DNA of 64,000 nucleotides from Streptomyces sp. IMTB 2501 (GTDB taxonomy: Bacteria > Actinomycetota > Actinomycetes > Streptomycetales > Streptomycetaceae): positions 248,001 to 312,000 of the forward strand of contig NZ_MQUS01000006.1 in the NCBI RefSeq assembly GCF_001953885.1. The letters run 5' to 3'. Below the pieces are notes generated by a model, which worked only from the letters and a program-made list of their open reading frames with translations, ran no database searches and was not told where the DNA came from. The position numbers and the translations under genes were made by a program. Each line of letters begins with the position of its first letter. Positions within the stretch are counted from its first letter, which is position 1. This document shows, piece after piece, positions 1 to 7,439 of this stretch.

Positions 1-864
1 CAGGACCATGCCGCCGCGCGGGCCGCGCAGCGACTTGTGGGTGGTGGTGGTGACGATCTGGGCGTGCGGGACCGGGTCGAAGTCGCCGGTGAAGACCTTT
101 CCTGCGACGAGGCCCGCGAAGTGGGCCATGTCGACCATCAGGGTCGCGCCGGCCTCGTCGGCGATCTCGCGCATGATCCGGAAGTTCAGCAGCCTGGGGT
201 AGGCCGAGTAGCCGGCGATGATGATCAGCGGCTTGAACTCGCGGGCCTGGGCGCGCAGGGCGTCGTAGTCGACGAGGCCGGTGGCCGGGTCGGTGCCGTA
301 GGAGCGCTGGTCGAACATCTTGCCGGAGATGTTCGGGCGGAAGCCGTGGGTGAGGTGGCCGCCGGCGTCCAGGGACATGCCGAGCATGCGCTGGTTGCCG
401 AAGGCCTGGCGCAGCTCGGCCCAGTCGGCCTCGGAGAGGTCGTTGACCTGGCGGGCGCCGGCCTTCTCCAGGAAGGGGGCCTCGACCCGGCCGGCGAGGA
501 CGGCCCAGAAGGCGACGAGGTTGGCGTCGATGCCGGAGTGCGGCTGGACGTAGGCGTGGCGGGCGCCGAACAGCTCGCGGGCGTGCTCGGCGGCCAGCGT
601 CTCCACGGTGTCGACGTTGCGGCAGCCGGCGTAGAAGCGGCGGCCGATGGTCCCCTCGGCGTACTTGTCGCTGAACCAGTTGCCCATCGCCAGCAAGGTC
701 GCCGGGGAGGCGTAGTTCTCGGAGGCGATCAGCTTGAGCATCTCGCGCTGGTCGGCGACCTCCTGACCGATGGCGTCGGCGATGCGCGGTTCGACGGTGC
801 GGATGACGTCGAGGGCGGCGCGGAAGGCGGTGGACTCGGTGGAGAGGGGTTGCTGCTCTGGCAT
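1..864 (-). CDS. glyA: Serine hydroxymethyltransferase, 3' end cut off by the window edge
   Basis: PLP enzyme that interconverts serine plus tetrahydrofolate with glycine plus 5,10-methylene-tetrahydrofolate in the cytoplasm, feeding one-carbon units to purine and thymidylate synthesis. About 288 N-terminal residues are present. They include LIASENYAS near residue 40, the [13 protein letters not shown] segment and, just before the window edge, [14 protein letters not shown] with the PLP-binding lysine near residue 272. The ATG at 864 starts [11 protein letters not shown] and has GGAGG 6-10 bases upstream. The insertion after VNDLSEADW suggests the longer form of the enzyme common in actinomycetes. 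It is divergent from rocD, and its leader carries a ZTP riboswitch, so expression should follow the folate/purine state. The remaining C-terminal part lies outside the window. Confidence 0.95.
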   Translation of the reverse strand, partial: MPEQQPLSTESTAFRAALDVIRTVEPRIADAIGQEVADQREMLKLIASENYASPATLLAMGNWFSDKYAEGTIGRRFYAGCRNVDTVETLAAEHARELFGARHAYVQPHSGIDANLVAFWAVLAGRVEAPFLEKAGARQVNDLSEADWAELRQAFGNQRMLGMSLDAGGHLTHGFRPNISGKMFDQRSYGTDPATGLVDYDALRAQAREFKPLIIIAGYSAYPRLLNFRIMREIADEAGATLMVDMAHFAGLVAGKVFTGDFDPVPHAQIVTTTTHKSLRGPRGGMVL

Positions 865-899
865 GAGGACCTCCGGACGGCGTGCGTACAAGCATTCAC

Positions 900-985
900 G
901 TTCGGCCCAGGCGCACGGCACACATCACACTCGGGCCGCTCCCCGATGGTCCGTCCCATCCCAGCGCGCCAGTCACGGCCCGCTG
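900..985 (-). promoter_or_regulatory. ZTP/ZMP (pfl) riboswitch in the glyA leader
   Basis: Read on the minus strand, the leader contains GGGCCGTGACTGGCGCGCTG, then CATCGGGGAGCGGCCC, and about 25 bases later GCGCCTGGGC. These are the conserved blocks of the pfl motif, which binds ZMP/ZTP (AICAR nucleotides) and turns on one-carbon genes when 10-formyl-THF runs short. It lies 36 bases upstream of the glyA start. The conserved blocks are visible directly; the ligand and the regulatory direction are family knowledge. No clear terminator stem with a U-run follows, so control may act on translation. Confidence 0.88.
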
Positions 986-1088
986 ATCAGCCTACCGGGC
1001 GTGCCCGGCGTGGCAGGCCCTCGTCCACCATGCGAGCGAGGATAGGAAGGAGCCCACCGTCGTGTTCCCGCCGGATCCGGGAGAGGCC

Positions 1089-2294
1089 ATGACCGCTGCT
1101 GAAGACCTCGTCGCCGCCGCCGAGGCGCACTGCGCGCCCACCTACCGTCCGCTGCCGGTCGTCGTGGCCACGGCACAGGGGGCGTGGATGACGGATGTGG
1201 AGGGGCGGCGGTATCTGGATCTGCTGGCCGGTTACTCGGCGCTCAACTTCGGGCACGGCAACCGGCGGCTGATCGAGGCGGCGAAGGCGCAGCTGGAGCG
1301 GGTGACGCTGACCTCCCGCGCCTTTCTGCACGACCGGTTCGCCGCGTTCTGCACGGAGCTGGCCGAGCTGTGCGGGATGGAGATGGTGCTGCCGATGAAC
1401 ACCGGCGCGGAGGCGGTGGAGAGCGCGGTGAAGACGGCCCGGAAGTGGGGGTACCGGGTGAAGGGGGTGCCCGCGGAGATGGCGAAGATCGTGGTCGCGG
1501 GCGGCAACTTCCACGGTCGTACGACGACGATCATCAGCTTCTCCACCGACCCGGAGGCGCGGGCGGACTTCGGGCCGTACACGCCGGGGTTCCAGATCGT
1601 GCCGTACGGCGATCTGACGGCGATGCGGGCGGCGCTGACGGAGAACACCGTCGCGGTGCTGCTGGAGCCGATCCAGGGCGAGAACGGGGTGATCGTGCCA
1701 CCGGCCGGCTATCTCCCGGCCGTCCGGGAGCTGACCCGGGAGCGGAACGTGCTCTTCGTCGCCGACGAGATCCAGTCGGGCCTCGGCCGGACCGGGCGGA
1801 CCTTCGCGTGCGAGCACGAGGGGGTGGTCCCGGACATGTATGTGCTGGGCAAGGCGCTGGGCGGCGGGATCGTGCCGGTGTCGGCGGTGGTGTCGAGCGC
1901 GGAGGTGCTCGGGGTGTTCCGGCCGGGCGAGCACGGGTCGACGTTCGGCGGGAATCCGCTGGCCTGCGCGGTGGCGCTGGAGGTGATCGCGATGCTGCGG
2001 ACCGGCGAGTTCCAGGCCCGGGCGGCCGCGCTGGGCGAGCGGATGCACCGGGCGCTGGCGGCCCTGCGGGCCACGGGCACGGTGACGGCGGTCCGCGGGC
2101 GCGGGCTGTGGGCGGGCCTGGACCTCGCGCCGAAGGCCGGTACGGCGCGGGCGGTGTCCGAGCGGCTGATGGACCGGGGTGTGCTGGTGAAGGACACCCA
2201 CGACGCCACGATCCGGATCGCCCCGCCGCTGGTGATCTCCGAGGAGGACCTGGACTGGGGGCTTGAGCAGCTGCGTGCGGTACTGAACGGCTGA
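1089..2294 (+). CDS. rocD: Ornithine aminotransferase
   Basis: Class III PLP aminotransferase, 401 residues, the usual size for ornithine-oxo-acid transaminase, which converts ornithine and 2-oxoglutarate to glutamate semialdehyde and glutamate. Visible motifs are NTGAEAVESAVKTARKWGY near residue 105, the cofactor-binding DEIQSGLGRTG near 225 and the Schiff-base lysine in LGKALGGGIVPVSA near 254, followed by GEHGSTFGGNPLAC. I prefer the ATG at 1089 (MTAAEDLVAAAEAHC), which has GGGAGAGG directly upstream. An upstream GTG at 1062 would add nine residues. It is transcribed away from glyA. Related acetylornithine or GABA aminotransferases share this fold, but the N-terminal region and length fit RocD best. 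Confidence 0.88.
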   Translation: MTAAEDLVAAAEAHCAPTYRPLPVVVATAQGAWMTDVEGRRYLDLLAGYSALNFGHGNRRLIEAAKAQLERVTLTSRAFLHDRFAAFCTELAELCGMEMVLPMNTGAEAVESAVKTARKWGYRVKGVPAEMAKIVVAGGNFHGRTTTIISFSTDPEARADFGPYTPGFQIVPYGDLTAMRAALTENTVAVLLEPIQGENGVIVPPAGYLPAVRELTRERNVLFVADEIQSGLGRTGRTFACEHEGVVPDMYVLGKALGGGIVPVSAVVSSAEVLGVFRPGEHGSTFGGNPLACAVALEVIAMLRTGEFQARAAALGERMHRALAALRATGTVTAVRGRGLWAGLDLAPKAGTARAVSERLMDRGVLVKDTHDATIRIAPPLVISEEDLDWGLEQLRAVLNG

Positions 2295-2303
2295 GAGGGG
2301 GCT

Positions 2304-2352
2304 GCCGGGTCGGGCTAGAGATCGGTGAGAAGGTCCGTGCGGGCGACCCGGC
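2304..2352 (+). terminator. Weak hairpin downstream of rocD
   Basis: GCCGGGTCG at 2304-2312 and CGACCCGGC at 2344-2352 are a perfect 9-bp inverted repeat separated by 31 bases, followed by GCTTTACCGTT. The loop is long, so this is only a candidate terminator between rocD and the next gene. Confidence 0.3.
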
Positions 2353-2379
2353 GCTTTACCGTTCCCCTAGAGTCCCTTT

Positions 2380-3228
2380 GTGTTGTTTGGAATGGTGTGC
2401 GCCCTCGGCGCGGCGGTCTGCTTCGGCACCGCGACGGTTTTGCAGGCGGTGGCCGCGCGGGCGGCGAGCACGGACGGGGGTGGTGGCGGGGACGCGGCGC
2501 TGTTGCTGCGCGCGCTGCGGCAGTGGCGGTACATCGCCGGGCTGGCGCTGGACGGGCTGGGCTTTCTGCTGCAGATCGCGGCGCTGCGATCGGTGCCGAT
2601 CTACGCGGTGGGAGCGGCGCTGGCGGCCAGCCTCGCCGTGACGGCCGTGGTGGCGGCCCGGCTGCTGAGGGTACGGCTGAGCGGGGTCGAGTGGGCCGCC
2701 GTGGGTGTGGTGTGCGCGGGCCTGGCGATGCTGGGGCTGGCCTCGGGCGCGGAGGGCGACCGGAGTGGTCCGGGCTGGCTGAAGTACGCGATGGTCGTGG
2801 CGGCAGTGGGCGTGCTGCTGCTCGGCGGGGTCGGCGGCCGGCTGTCCGGGCGGACCCGCGCGTTGTTCCTGGGGCTCGGCGCCGGGTTCGGGTTCGGGGT
2901 GGTCGAGGTCGCGGTCCGTCTGATCGACTCCCTGCGGCCGGCCGATCTGCTGGCCAATCCGGCGACGTATGCGCTGCTGCTCGGCGGCGGCGCCGCGTTC
3001 GTGCTGCTCACCTCGGCGCTGCAGCGGGGCTCGGTGACGACGGCCACCGCCGGGATAGTGATCGGGGAGACGATCGGGCCGGCGGCGGTGGGTGTGATCT
3101 GGCTGGGGGACCGCACGCGGGAGGGGCTGACCTGGCTGGCGGTCCTCGGTTTCGCGGTGGCGGTGGCGGGGGCGCTGGCGCTCGCGCGCTTTGGGGAGGC
3201 ACCGGTGGAGGAGTCGCCGGGCGCCTGA
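2380..3228 (+). CDS. DMT/EamA-like multi-spanning membrane protein
   Basis: 282-residue hydrophobic protein with about nine to ten predicted membrane segments, starting at a GTG (MLFGMVCALGAAVCFGTATV). The N-terminal segment and the internal similarity of the two halves (AALRSVPIYAVGAALAASLA versus SALQRGSVTTATAGIVIGET) resemble the drug/metabolite transporter superfamily. The substrate cannot be told from the sequence. The hexamer TAGAGT lies six bases before the GTG, so the mRNA may be leaderless; an ATG at 2392 is an alternative start. It follows rocD in the same direction, about 85 bp away, with no obvious functional link. Confidence 0.7.
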   Translation: MLFGMVCALGAAVCFGTATVLQAVAARAASTDGGGGGDAALLLRALRQWRYIAGLALDGLGFLLQIAALRSVPIYAVGAALAASLAVTAVVAARLLRVRLSGVEWAAVGVVCAGLAMLGLASGAEGDRSGPGWLKYAMVVAAVGVLLLGGVGGRLSGRTRALFLGLGAGFGFGVVEVAVRLIDSLRPADLLANPATYALLLGGGAAFVLLTSALQRGSVTTATAGIVIGETIGPAAVGVIWLGDRTREGLTWLAVLGFAVAVAGALALARFGEAPVEESPGA

Positions 3229-3254
3229 TGGGGTGGGGGCTGCTGTCCGGTCGG

Positions 3255-3336
3255 CGACTGCGGCATGTGCGTGGCTGGTCGCGCCCCGCGGCGAAGCCGC
3301 TGATGGACAGGGCCCCGCGCCCCTTCACAGGCATCC
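3255..3336. repeat. Degenerate copy of a common Streptomyces intergenic sequence
   Basis: The segment with GTGGCTGGTCGCGCCCCGCG, GGCGAAGCCGC and CCCCGCGCCCCTTCA resembles the intergenic sequence often seen after genes in Streptomyces genomes (GGCTGGTCGCGC…CCCCGCGCCCCTT). It lies between the convergent membrane-protein and MocR genes and may end transcription. The identification is from memory. Confidence 0.4.
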
Positions 3337-3340
3337 CCGG

Positions 3341-4753
3341 CTACGGCAGTACCCGGCACAACGCGTCCAGCGCCCCCGCCCAGGCGCTGTCCGGAGGCGT
3401 CGCGTACCCCACGACCAACGCGTCCAACGGCTCGGTGACAGCCTCCTCGTGGCGATGGAAGGTGAGGCCCTGCAGGGCCAGGCCCTGCCAGGCCGCGGCC
3501 TGGATCACGGACTGTTCCAGGCCGGGTGGGAGGCGGAGCAGCGCGTGCAGGCCGGCGGCGATCCCGGTGACCGTGACCTCGGGCGCGCGGGCGGTGACGG
3601 CGGCGGCGAGGGCGTCGCGGCGGCGCCGGTAGCGCAGGCGGGAGGAGCGGACGTGGCGGTCGTACGCCCCGGAGGTGATGAACTCGGCGAGGGTGAGCTG
3701 TTCGAGCACCCCCACGGTGTCGGTGCCGCCCTTGGCCGAGGCCGCCTCCGCCGCCAGGGCCGGGGGCAGCGCCATCCAGCCCAGCCGGAGTCCGGGGGCC
3801 AGGGACTTGCTGGCGGTGCCGAAGTAGAGGACCCGGTCGGGGTCGAGGCCCTGGAGGGCGCCGACGGGCTGGCGGTCGTAGCGGAACTCGCCGTCGTAGT
3901 CGTCCTCCAGGACCAGCCCGCCGGTGTGCCGGGCCCAGTCGACGACGGCGGCCCGCCGGTCGGGGTGCAGGGCCGTGCCCATGGGGAACTGGTGGGCGGG
4001 GGTCAGCAGTACCGCGCCGGCGCCGGTCAACTCCCCTGTGTCGGTGCCGAGTTCGTCGTAGGGCAGCGCGGGGGTGGCGAGGCCTGCCTGTTGCAGCAGG
4101 CGCCAGTAGGCGTCCAGGCCGTACGACTCGACGGCCACCGTGCGTACCCCGCGCGCCGCGAGCACCGTGCCGATGATGCGCAGGGCGTGCGCGAAGCCGG
4201 AGGTGATCAGGATGGTCTCCGGGTCGGTCCGGACACCGCGCACGCGGGCGAGATAGCCGGCGAGGGCGGTGCGCAGTTCGGGGCGGCCGCGCGGGTCGCC
4301 GTAGCCGAGGGCGTCGTACGGGGCCGTGGCGAGGGCGCGGCGGGCGGCCCTGAGCCACTCGGTGCGGGGGAAGGCGGCCAGGTCGGGGCTGCCGGGCAGG
4401 AGGCTGTACGTCGGCCGGGCCGGTTGCCCCTGGCGGGGTGCGGCTTCCCCGCCGGGCCGTGTGGCGGCGGCCGGCGGGGCCGCGGCGGCCCTCTCCGACA
4501 CCCGGGTGCCGGAGCCCTGCCGGGCCGTGAGCCAGCCTTCCGCCACCAGGTCCGCATAGGCCTCGGCGACGGTGTTGCGGGCGATGCCGAGGTCGGCGGC
4601 GAGGGCACGGGAGGAGGGCAGCCGGGTGCCGGGGGCCAGTCGGCCGGTGCGGACGGCGTCCCGCAGCGCGTCGGTCAGCCCCCGGCGCAGCCCGCCCGTG
4701 CCGGACGGTTCGAGGTGCAGGTCGACGCCCAGAGTGGCCCAGGATTCCACCAT
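3341..4753 (-). CDS. MocR-family transcriptional regulator (GntR wHTH fused to aminotransferase-like domain)
   Basis: 470 residues. Residues about 15-85 form a GntR winged helix (LRDAVRTGRLAPGTRLPSSR, then LGIARNTVAEAY). After a Pro/Ala-rich linker comes a fold-type I aminotransferase domain with DDYDGEFRYDRQPVGAL and the PLP-lysine motif TASKSLAPGLRLGW near residue 312. MocR proteins sense PLP or amino/keto compounds and usually control adjacent divergent genes. Here the divergent target would be the AhpD/AhpD/PEP-mutase operon 47 bp away. The ATG at 4753 may be leaderless, because TATGGT lies eight bases upstream. The effector and the sign of regulation are unknown. Confidence 0.88.
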   Translation of the reverse strand: MVESWATLGVDLHLEPSGTGGLRRGLTDALRDAVRTGRLAPGTRLPSSRALAADLGIARNTVAEAYADLVAEGWLTARQGSGTRVSERAAAAPPAAATRPGGEAAPRQGQPARPTYSLLPGSPDLAAFPRTEWLRAARRALATAPYDALGYGDPRGRPELRTALAGYLARVRGVRTDPETILITSGFAHALRIIGTVLAARGVRTVAVESYGLDAYWRLLQQAGLATPALPYDELGTDTGELTGAGAVLLTPAHQFPMGTALHPDRRAAVVDWARHTGGLVLEDDYDGEFRYDRQPVGALQGLDPDRVLYFGTASKSLAPGLRLGWMALPPALAAEAASAKGGTDTVGVLEQLTLAEFITSGAYDRHVRSSRLRYRRRRDALAAAVTARAPEVTVTGIAAGLHALLRLPPGLEQSVIQAAAWQGLALQGLTFHRHEEAVTEPLDALVVGYATPPDSAWAGALDALCRVLP

Positions 4754-4800
4754 GGAAATGGACCATACCCCTGGGCTGCCCGACTCCTAGGGTCGAGGCC
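4746..4800. promoter_or_regulatory. Divergent promoter region between the MocR gene and the AhpD-like operon
   Basis: Only 47 bp separate the two starts. On the plus strand TAGGGT (4788-4793) lies seven bases before the ATG at 4801, suggesting a leaderless transcript. On the minus strand TATGGT lies eight bases before the MocR ATG. The minus strand also has two half-sites, ATGGTCCA (4760-4767) and ATGGTGGA (4746-4753), repeated with a 14-bp period, as expected for the direct-repeat operators used by MocR proteins. Binding is inferred. Confidence 0.45.
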
Positions 4801-5310
4801 ATGAGCACTGACATCAGCACCGGCATCAGCACCGAGTACGTTCCCGAGCACACCCCCCGTATGAGCTGGGCCCAGCTGGCCCCCGACGTCTACAAGGCGA
4901 TGATCCGGCTCGACGCGGCGGCCAGGCAGGGTCTGGACCCCACGCTGTTCGAGCTGGTGAAGATCCGCGCCTCGCAGCTCAACCACTGCGCGCTCTGTCT
5001 CGACATGCACACCAAGGACGCGCTGGCGGCCGGCGAGACCGTGCAGCGGATCGTGCAGCTCAGCGCCTGGGAGGAGTCGCGGCACTTCTACACCGCGAAG
5101 GAGCTGGCGGCGATCGAGCTGACCGAGGCGATCACCGTGCTGACGGACGGCTTCGTGCCGGACGAGGTGTACGAGGAGGCTGCGGGGCACTTCGAGGAGG
5201 CCGAGCTGGCCCAGCTGATCGCCGCCATCGCGGTGATCAACGCGTGGAACCGGTTCGGGGTGACCACCCGCGCGGTGCCCGGCCACTACCAGGCGGGACA
5301 GCACAAGTGA
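4801..5310 (+). CDS. Carboxymuconolactone decarboxylase/AhpD-like protein
   Basis: 169-residue all-helical CMD/AhpD-family protein. The redox motif CALCLDMH (CxxCxxxH, Cys63, Cys66, His70) is intact, so a peroxidase-reductant role like AhpD is plausible. Other conserved pieces are ELVKIRASQLN before the motif and VINAWNRFGVTTR at the C terminus. It is the first gene of a translationally coupled operon; its stop overlaps the next start as GTGA. It is probably under control of the divergent MocR regulator. The physiological peroxide or electrophile is not known. Confidence 0.88.
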   Translation: MSTDISTGISTEYVPEHTPRMSWAQLAPDVYKAMIRLDAAARQGLDPTLFELVKIRASQLNHCALCLDMHTKDALAAGETVQRIVQLSAWEESRHFYTAKELAAIELTEAITVLTDGFVPDEVYEEAAGHFEEAELAQLIAAIAVINAWNRFGVTTRAVPGHYQAGQHK

Positions 5311-5747
5311 GCCGTACACAGATGCTGGACCGGGAGGTCGCGCAGGCGATGTCCGCGCTCAGCGCGGCCGCGAAGAAGGGGCTCGGCGATCCGGCCCTGG
5401 CCGAGCTGGTGATGATCCGCGCCTCACAGCTCAACCACTGCGCGTTCTGCCTCGACATGCACCTCCGACTGGCCCGCAGGCACGGGGAGTCGGAGGACCG
5501 CATCCAGCTCCTCAACGCCTGGGAGGAGGCCGAGGACCTCTACAGCGAGCGGGAGCGGGCCGCGCTGGCGCTGACCGAGGCGGTCACCCTGCTCACCGGC
5601 GGCGTGCCGGACGAGGTGTACGAACGCGCCGCGAAACACTTCAGCGAGGCCGAACTCGCCCATCTCATCGGCCTGATCACCGTCATCAACGGCTGGAACC
5701 GTCTGATGGTCAGCCGTCGAGTCCCGCCGGGGGGTTACCAGCCGTGA
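5307..5747 (+). CDS. Second carboxymuconolactone decarboxylase/AhpD-like protein
   Basis: 146-residue paralogue of the preceding gene, with the same core (ELVMIRASQLNHCAFC) and the CxxCxxxH motif at Cys45, Cys48 and His52. The GTG at 5307 overlaps the upstream stop by four bases, and its own stop overlaps the next start in the same way, so all three genes are coupled. The tandem arrangement suggests a local duplication, possibly giving a heteromeric AhpD-like assembly. It lacks the short N-terminal extension of the first copy. Confidence 0.87.
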   Translation: MSRTQMLDREVAQAMSALSAAAKKGLGDPALAELVMIRASQLNHCAFCLDMHLRLARRHGESEDRIQLLNAWEEAEDLYSERERAALALTEAVTLLTGGVPDEVYERAAKHFSEAELAHLIGLITVINGWNRLMVSRRVPPGGYQP

Positions 5748-6463
5748 GCAAGGTCGAGGAGTTCCGCGCACTGCATCTGGGGCGCACGCCGGGCGATCCG
5801 CTGGTCCTGCCCGGGCCCTGGGACGCGGCCAGCGCCCGGGTGCTGGTGGAGGCCGGGTTCCCGGCGCTGGCCACGCCGAGCGCCGGGGTGGCCGCGTCAC
5901 TCGGCCACGAGGACGGGTCCACCCCGGCCGACGAGATGTTCGCGGCGATCGCGCGGATCACCCGGGCGGTGGACGTGCCGGTGTCGGCGGACATCGAGAG
6001 CGGGTACGGGCTCGCGCCCAAGGAGCTGGTGGAGCGGCTGCTGGAGGCCGGTGCCGTCGGCTGCAACCTGGAGGACTCGGCCGGGGGCGTCCTCAGGGAC
6101 ACGCGGGAGCAGGCCGAGTTCCTCGCCGAGTTCCGCGAGGCCGCCGCCGGCCGGCTGTTCCTCAACGCCCGCGTGGATGTCTTCCTCCACGGCGACAAGG
6201 ATCCCGAACGGGCCATCGAGCGGGCCGCGTCGTACGTCGCGGCGGGCGCCGACTGCATCTACCCGATCTTCGCCCCGGCGGACGTACTGCCGCTGCTGCG
6301 CTCCGGGATCCAGGGCCCCGTCAACATCAACGCCCGCCCGGACGGCGGGGGCCCCTCGGTCACCGAACTCGGCGAACTCGGGGCCACCCGCATCACGTTC
6401 GGCCCGGGACTCCAGCGGATGGCGACGGCCGCCCTGCGGGAGATCACCAACGGGCTCGGCTGA
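5744..6463 (+). CDS. Isocitrate lyase/PEP mutase-family enzyme
   Basis: 239-residue TIM-barrel protein of the PEP mutase/isocitrate lyase superfamily. Conserved pieces are LPGPWDAASARVLVEAGFPA near the N terminus, the metal-binding strand VSADIESGYG near residue 83, GCNLEDS near 108 and LFLNARVDVF near 140. The catalytic KKCGH loop of true isocitrate lyase is absent, as in oxaloacetate-decarboxylase or phosphonopyruvate-hydrolase-like members. The GTG start overlaps the stop of the second AhpD-like gene. The exact C-C or P-C bond acted on cannot be assigned. Confidence 0.82.
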   Translation: MSKVEEFRALHLGRTPGDPLVLPGPWDAASARVLVEAGFPALATPSAGVAASLGHEDGSTPADEMFAAIARITRAVDVPVSADIESGYGLAPKELVERLLEAGAVGCNLEDSAGGVLRDTREQAEFLAEFREAAAGRLFLNARVDVFLHGDKDPERAIERAASYVAAGADCIYPIFAPADVLPLLRSGIQGPVNINARPDGGGPSVTELGELGATRITFGPGLQRMATAALREITNGLG

Positions 6464-6472
6464 CACGGCCGT

Positions 6473-7438
6473 TCAGGACAGCCATCGCTTCCACACGTCG
6501 GGGTGGCTGTCCACCCACTTCTTCGCCGCGTCCTGGGGCGACAGTTTCTCGTCGGCGATCATCAGGGAGACCTCGTTCTGGTCCTCGGTCGTCCACTTGA
6601 ACTTCTTCAGGAAGGCGGCCGCCTTGCCCCCGGACTTGGCGAAGCCGGCGTTGAGGTACTTCTGCAGCGGGGTGTGCGGATAGGCGCAGGCGATCTTCGC
6701 CGGGTCCGCGTCGCAGCCGACCTTGTACGGCGGCAGCTTCACCTCCGTCATGGGAACCTTCTTGAACAGCCACTGGGGTGAGTACCAGTAGGTCAGGAAG
6801 GGCTTCTGCTGCTTGGCGAACTGCCTCATCTGGGTGATCTGGGCGGCCTCGGAGCCGGCGAAGACGACCTGGTAGTTCAGCTTCAGGTTCTGCACCAGGG
6901 CCTTGTCGTTGGTGACGTACGACGGGGAGCCGTCCATCAGCTGGCCCTTGCCGCCGCTCTCCGCGGTGCGGAAGAGGGGGGCGTACTTGTTGAGGTTCTT
7001 CCAGTCCGTGATGTCCGGGTGCTGCTTGGCCAGGTAGGTCGGCACGAACCAGCCGATGTGGCCGGTCACCCCGAGGTCGCCGGCGCGGGCGATGGTCTTC
7101 TTGTCCTCGACGTACCGCTTCTCCTGGTCCGGGTGGCCCCAGTCCTCCAGGATCGCGTCGACGCGGCCCTGGCTGAGCGCGTCCCAGGCGGGCACCTCGT
7201 CGACCTGGACGGTGTCGACGCGGTAGCCGAGCTTGTGTGCCAGGAGGTACTGGGCCACGGCGACGTTCGACTGCGCGCCCACCCAGGACTGCACGGACAG
7301 GGTCACGGACTTCGTGCCCTGGGCATTGGCGAACGGCGAGGCCTGCTTGGTCATGTCGGCGGCGCCGCAGCCGGTGAGCAGCGACACGGTGGCCGCTCCG
7401 GCGGCGATCAGCGCCGTCCTGCGCTTCAGCTTCGTCAT
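6473..7438 (-). CDS. Glycine betaine/choline ABC transporter substrate-binding lipoprotein
   Basis: 321-residue OpuAC/ProX-like periplasmic-type binding protein. It begins with a lipoprotein signal ending in LLTGC, with the modified Cys at residue 24, so it is anchored outside the membrane. The mature part has LSVQSWVGAQSNVAVAQYL and several aromatic motifs (DWGHPDQEKRY, GHIGWFVPTY, FLTYWYSPQW) that probably form the cation-pi cage for a quaternary amine. It is the last gene of a betB-betA-ATPase-permease-binding protein cluster and starts one base after the permease stop. Betaine or choline specificity is inferred from the bet genes. Confidence 0.88.
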   Translation of the reverse strand: MTKLKRRTALIAAGAATVSLLTGCGAADMTKQASPFANAQGTKSVTLSVQSWVGAQSNVAVAQYLLAHKLGYRVDTVQVDEVPAWDALSQGRVDAILEDWGHPDQEKRYVEDKKTIARAGDLGVTGHIGWFVPTYLAKQHPDITDWKNLNKYAPLFRTAESGGKGQLMDGSPSYVTNDKALVQNLKLNYQVVFAGSEAAQITQMRQFAKQQKPFLTYWYSPQWLFKKVPMTEVKLPPYKVGCDADPAKIACAYPHTPLQKYLNAGFAKSGGKAAAFLKKFKWTTEDQNEVSLMIADEKLSPQDAAKKWVDSHPDVWKRWLS

Positions 7439-7439
7439 G

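Noticed and set aside
2601..4853. 750-codon open frame opposite the membrane-protein and MocR genes
   Set aside because: It lies antisense to two well-supported genes; its Arg/Pro-rich composition is the usual artefact of high-GC alternative frames.
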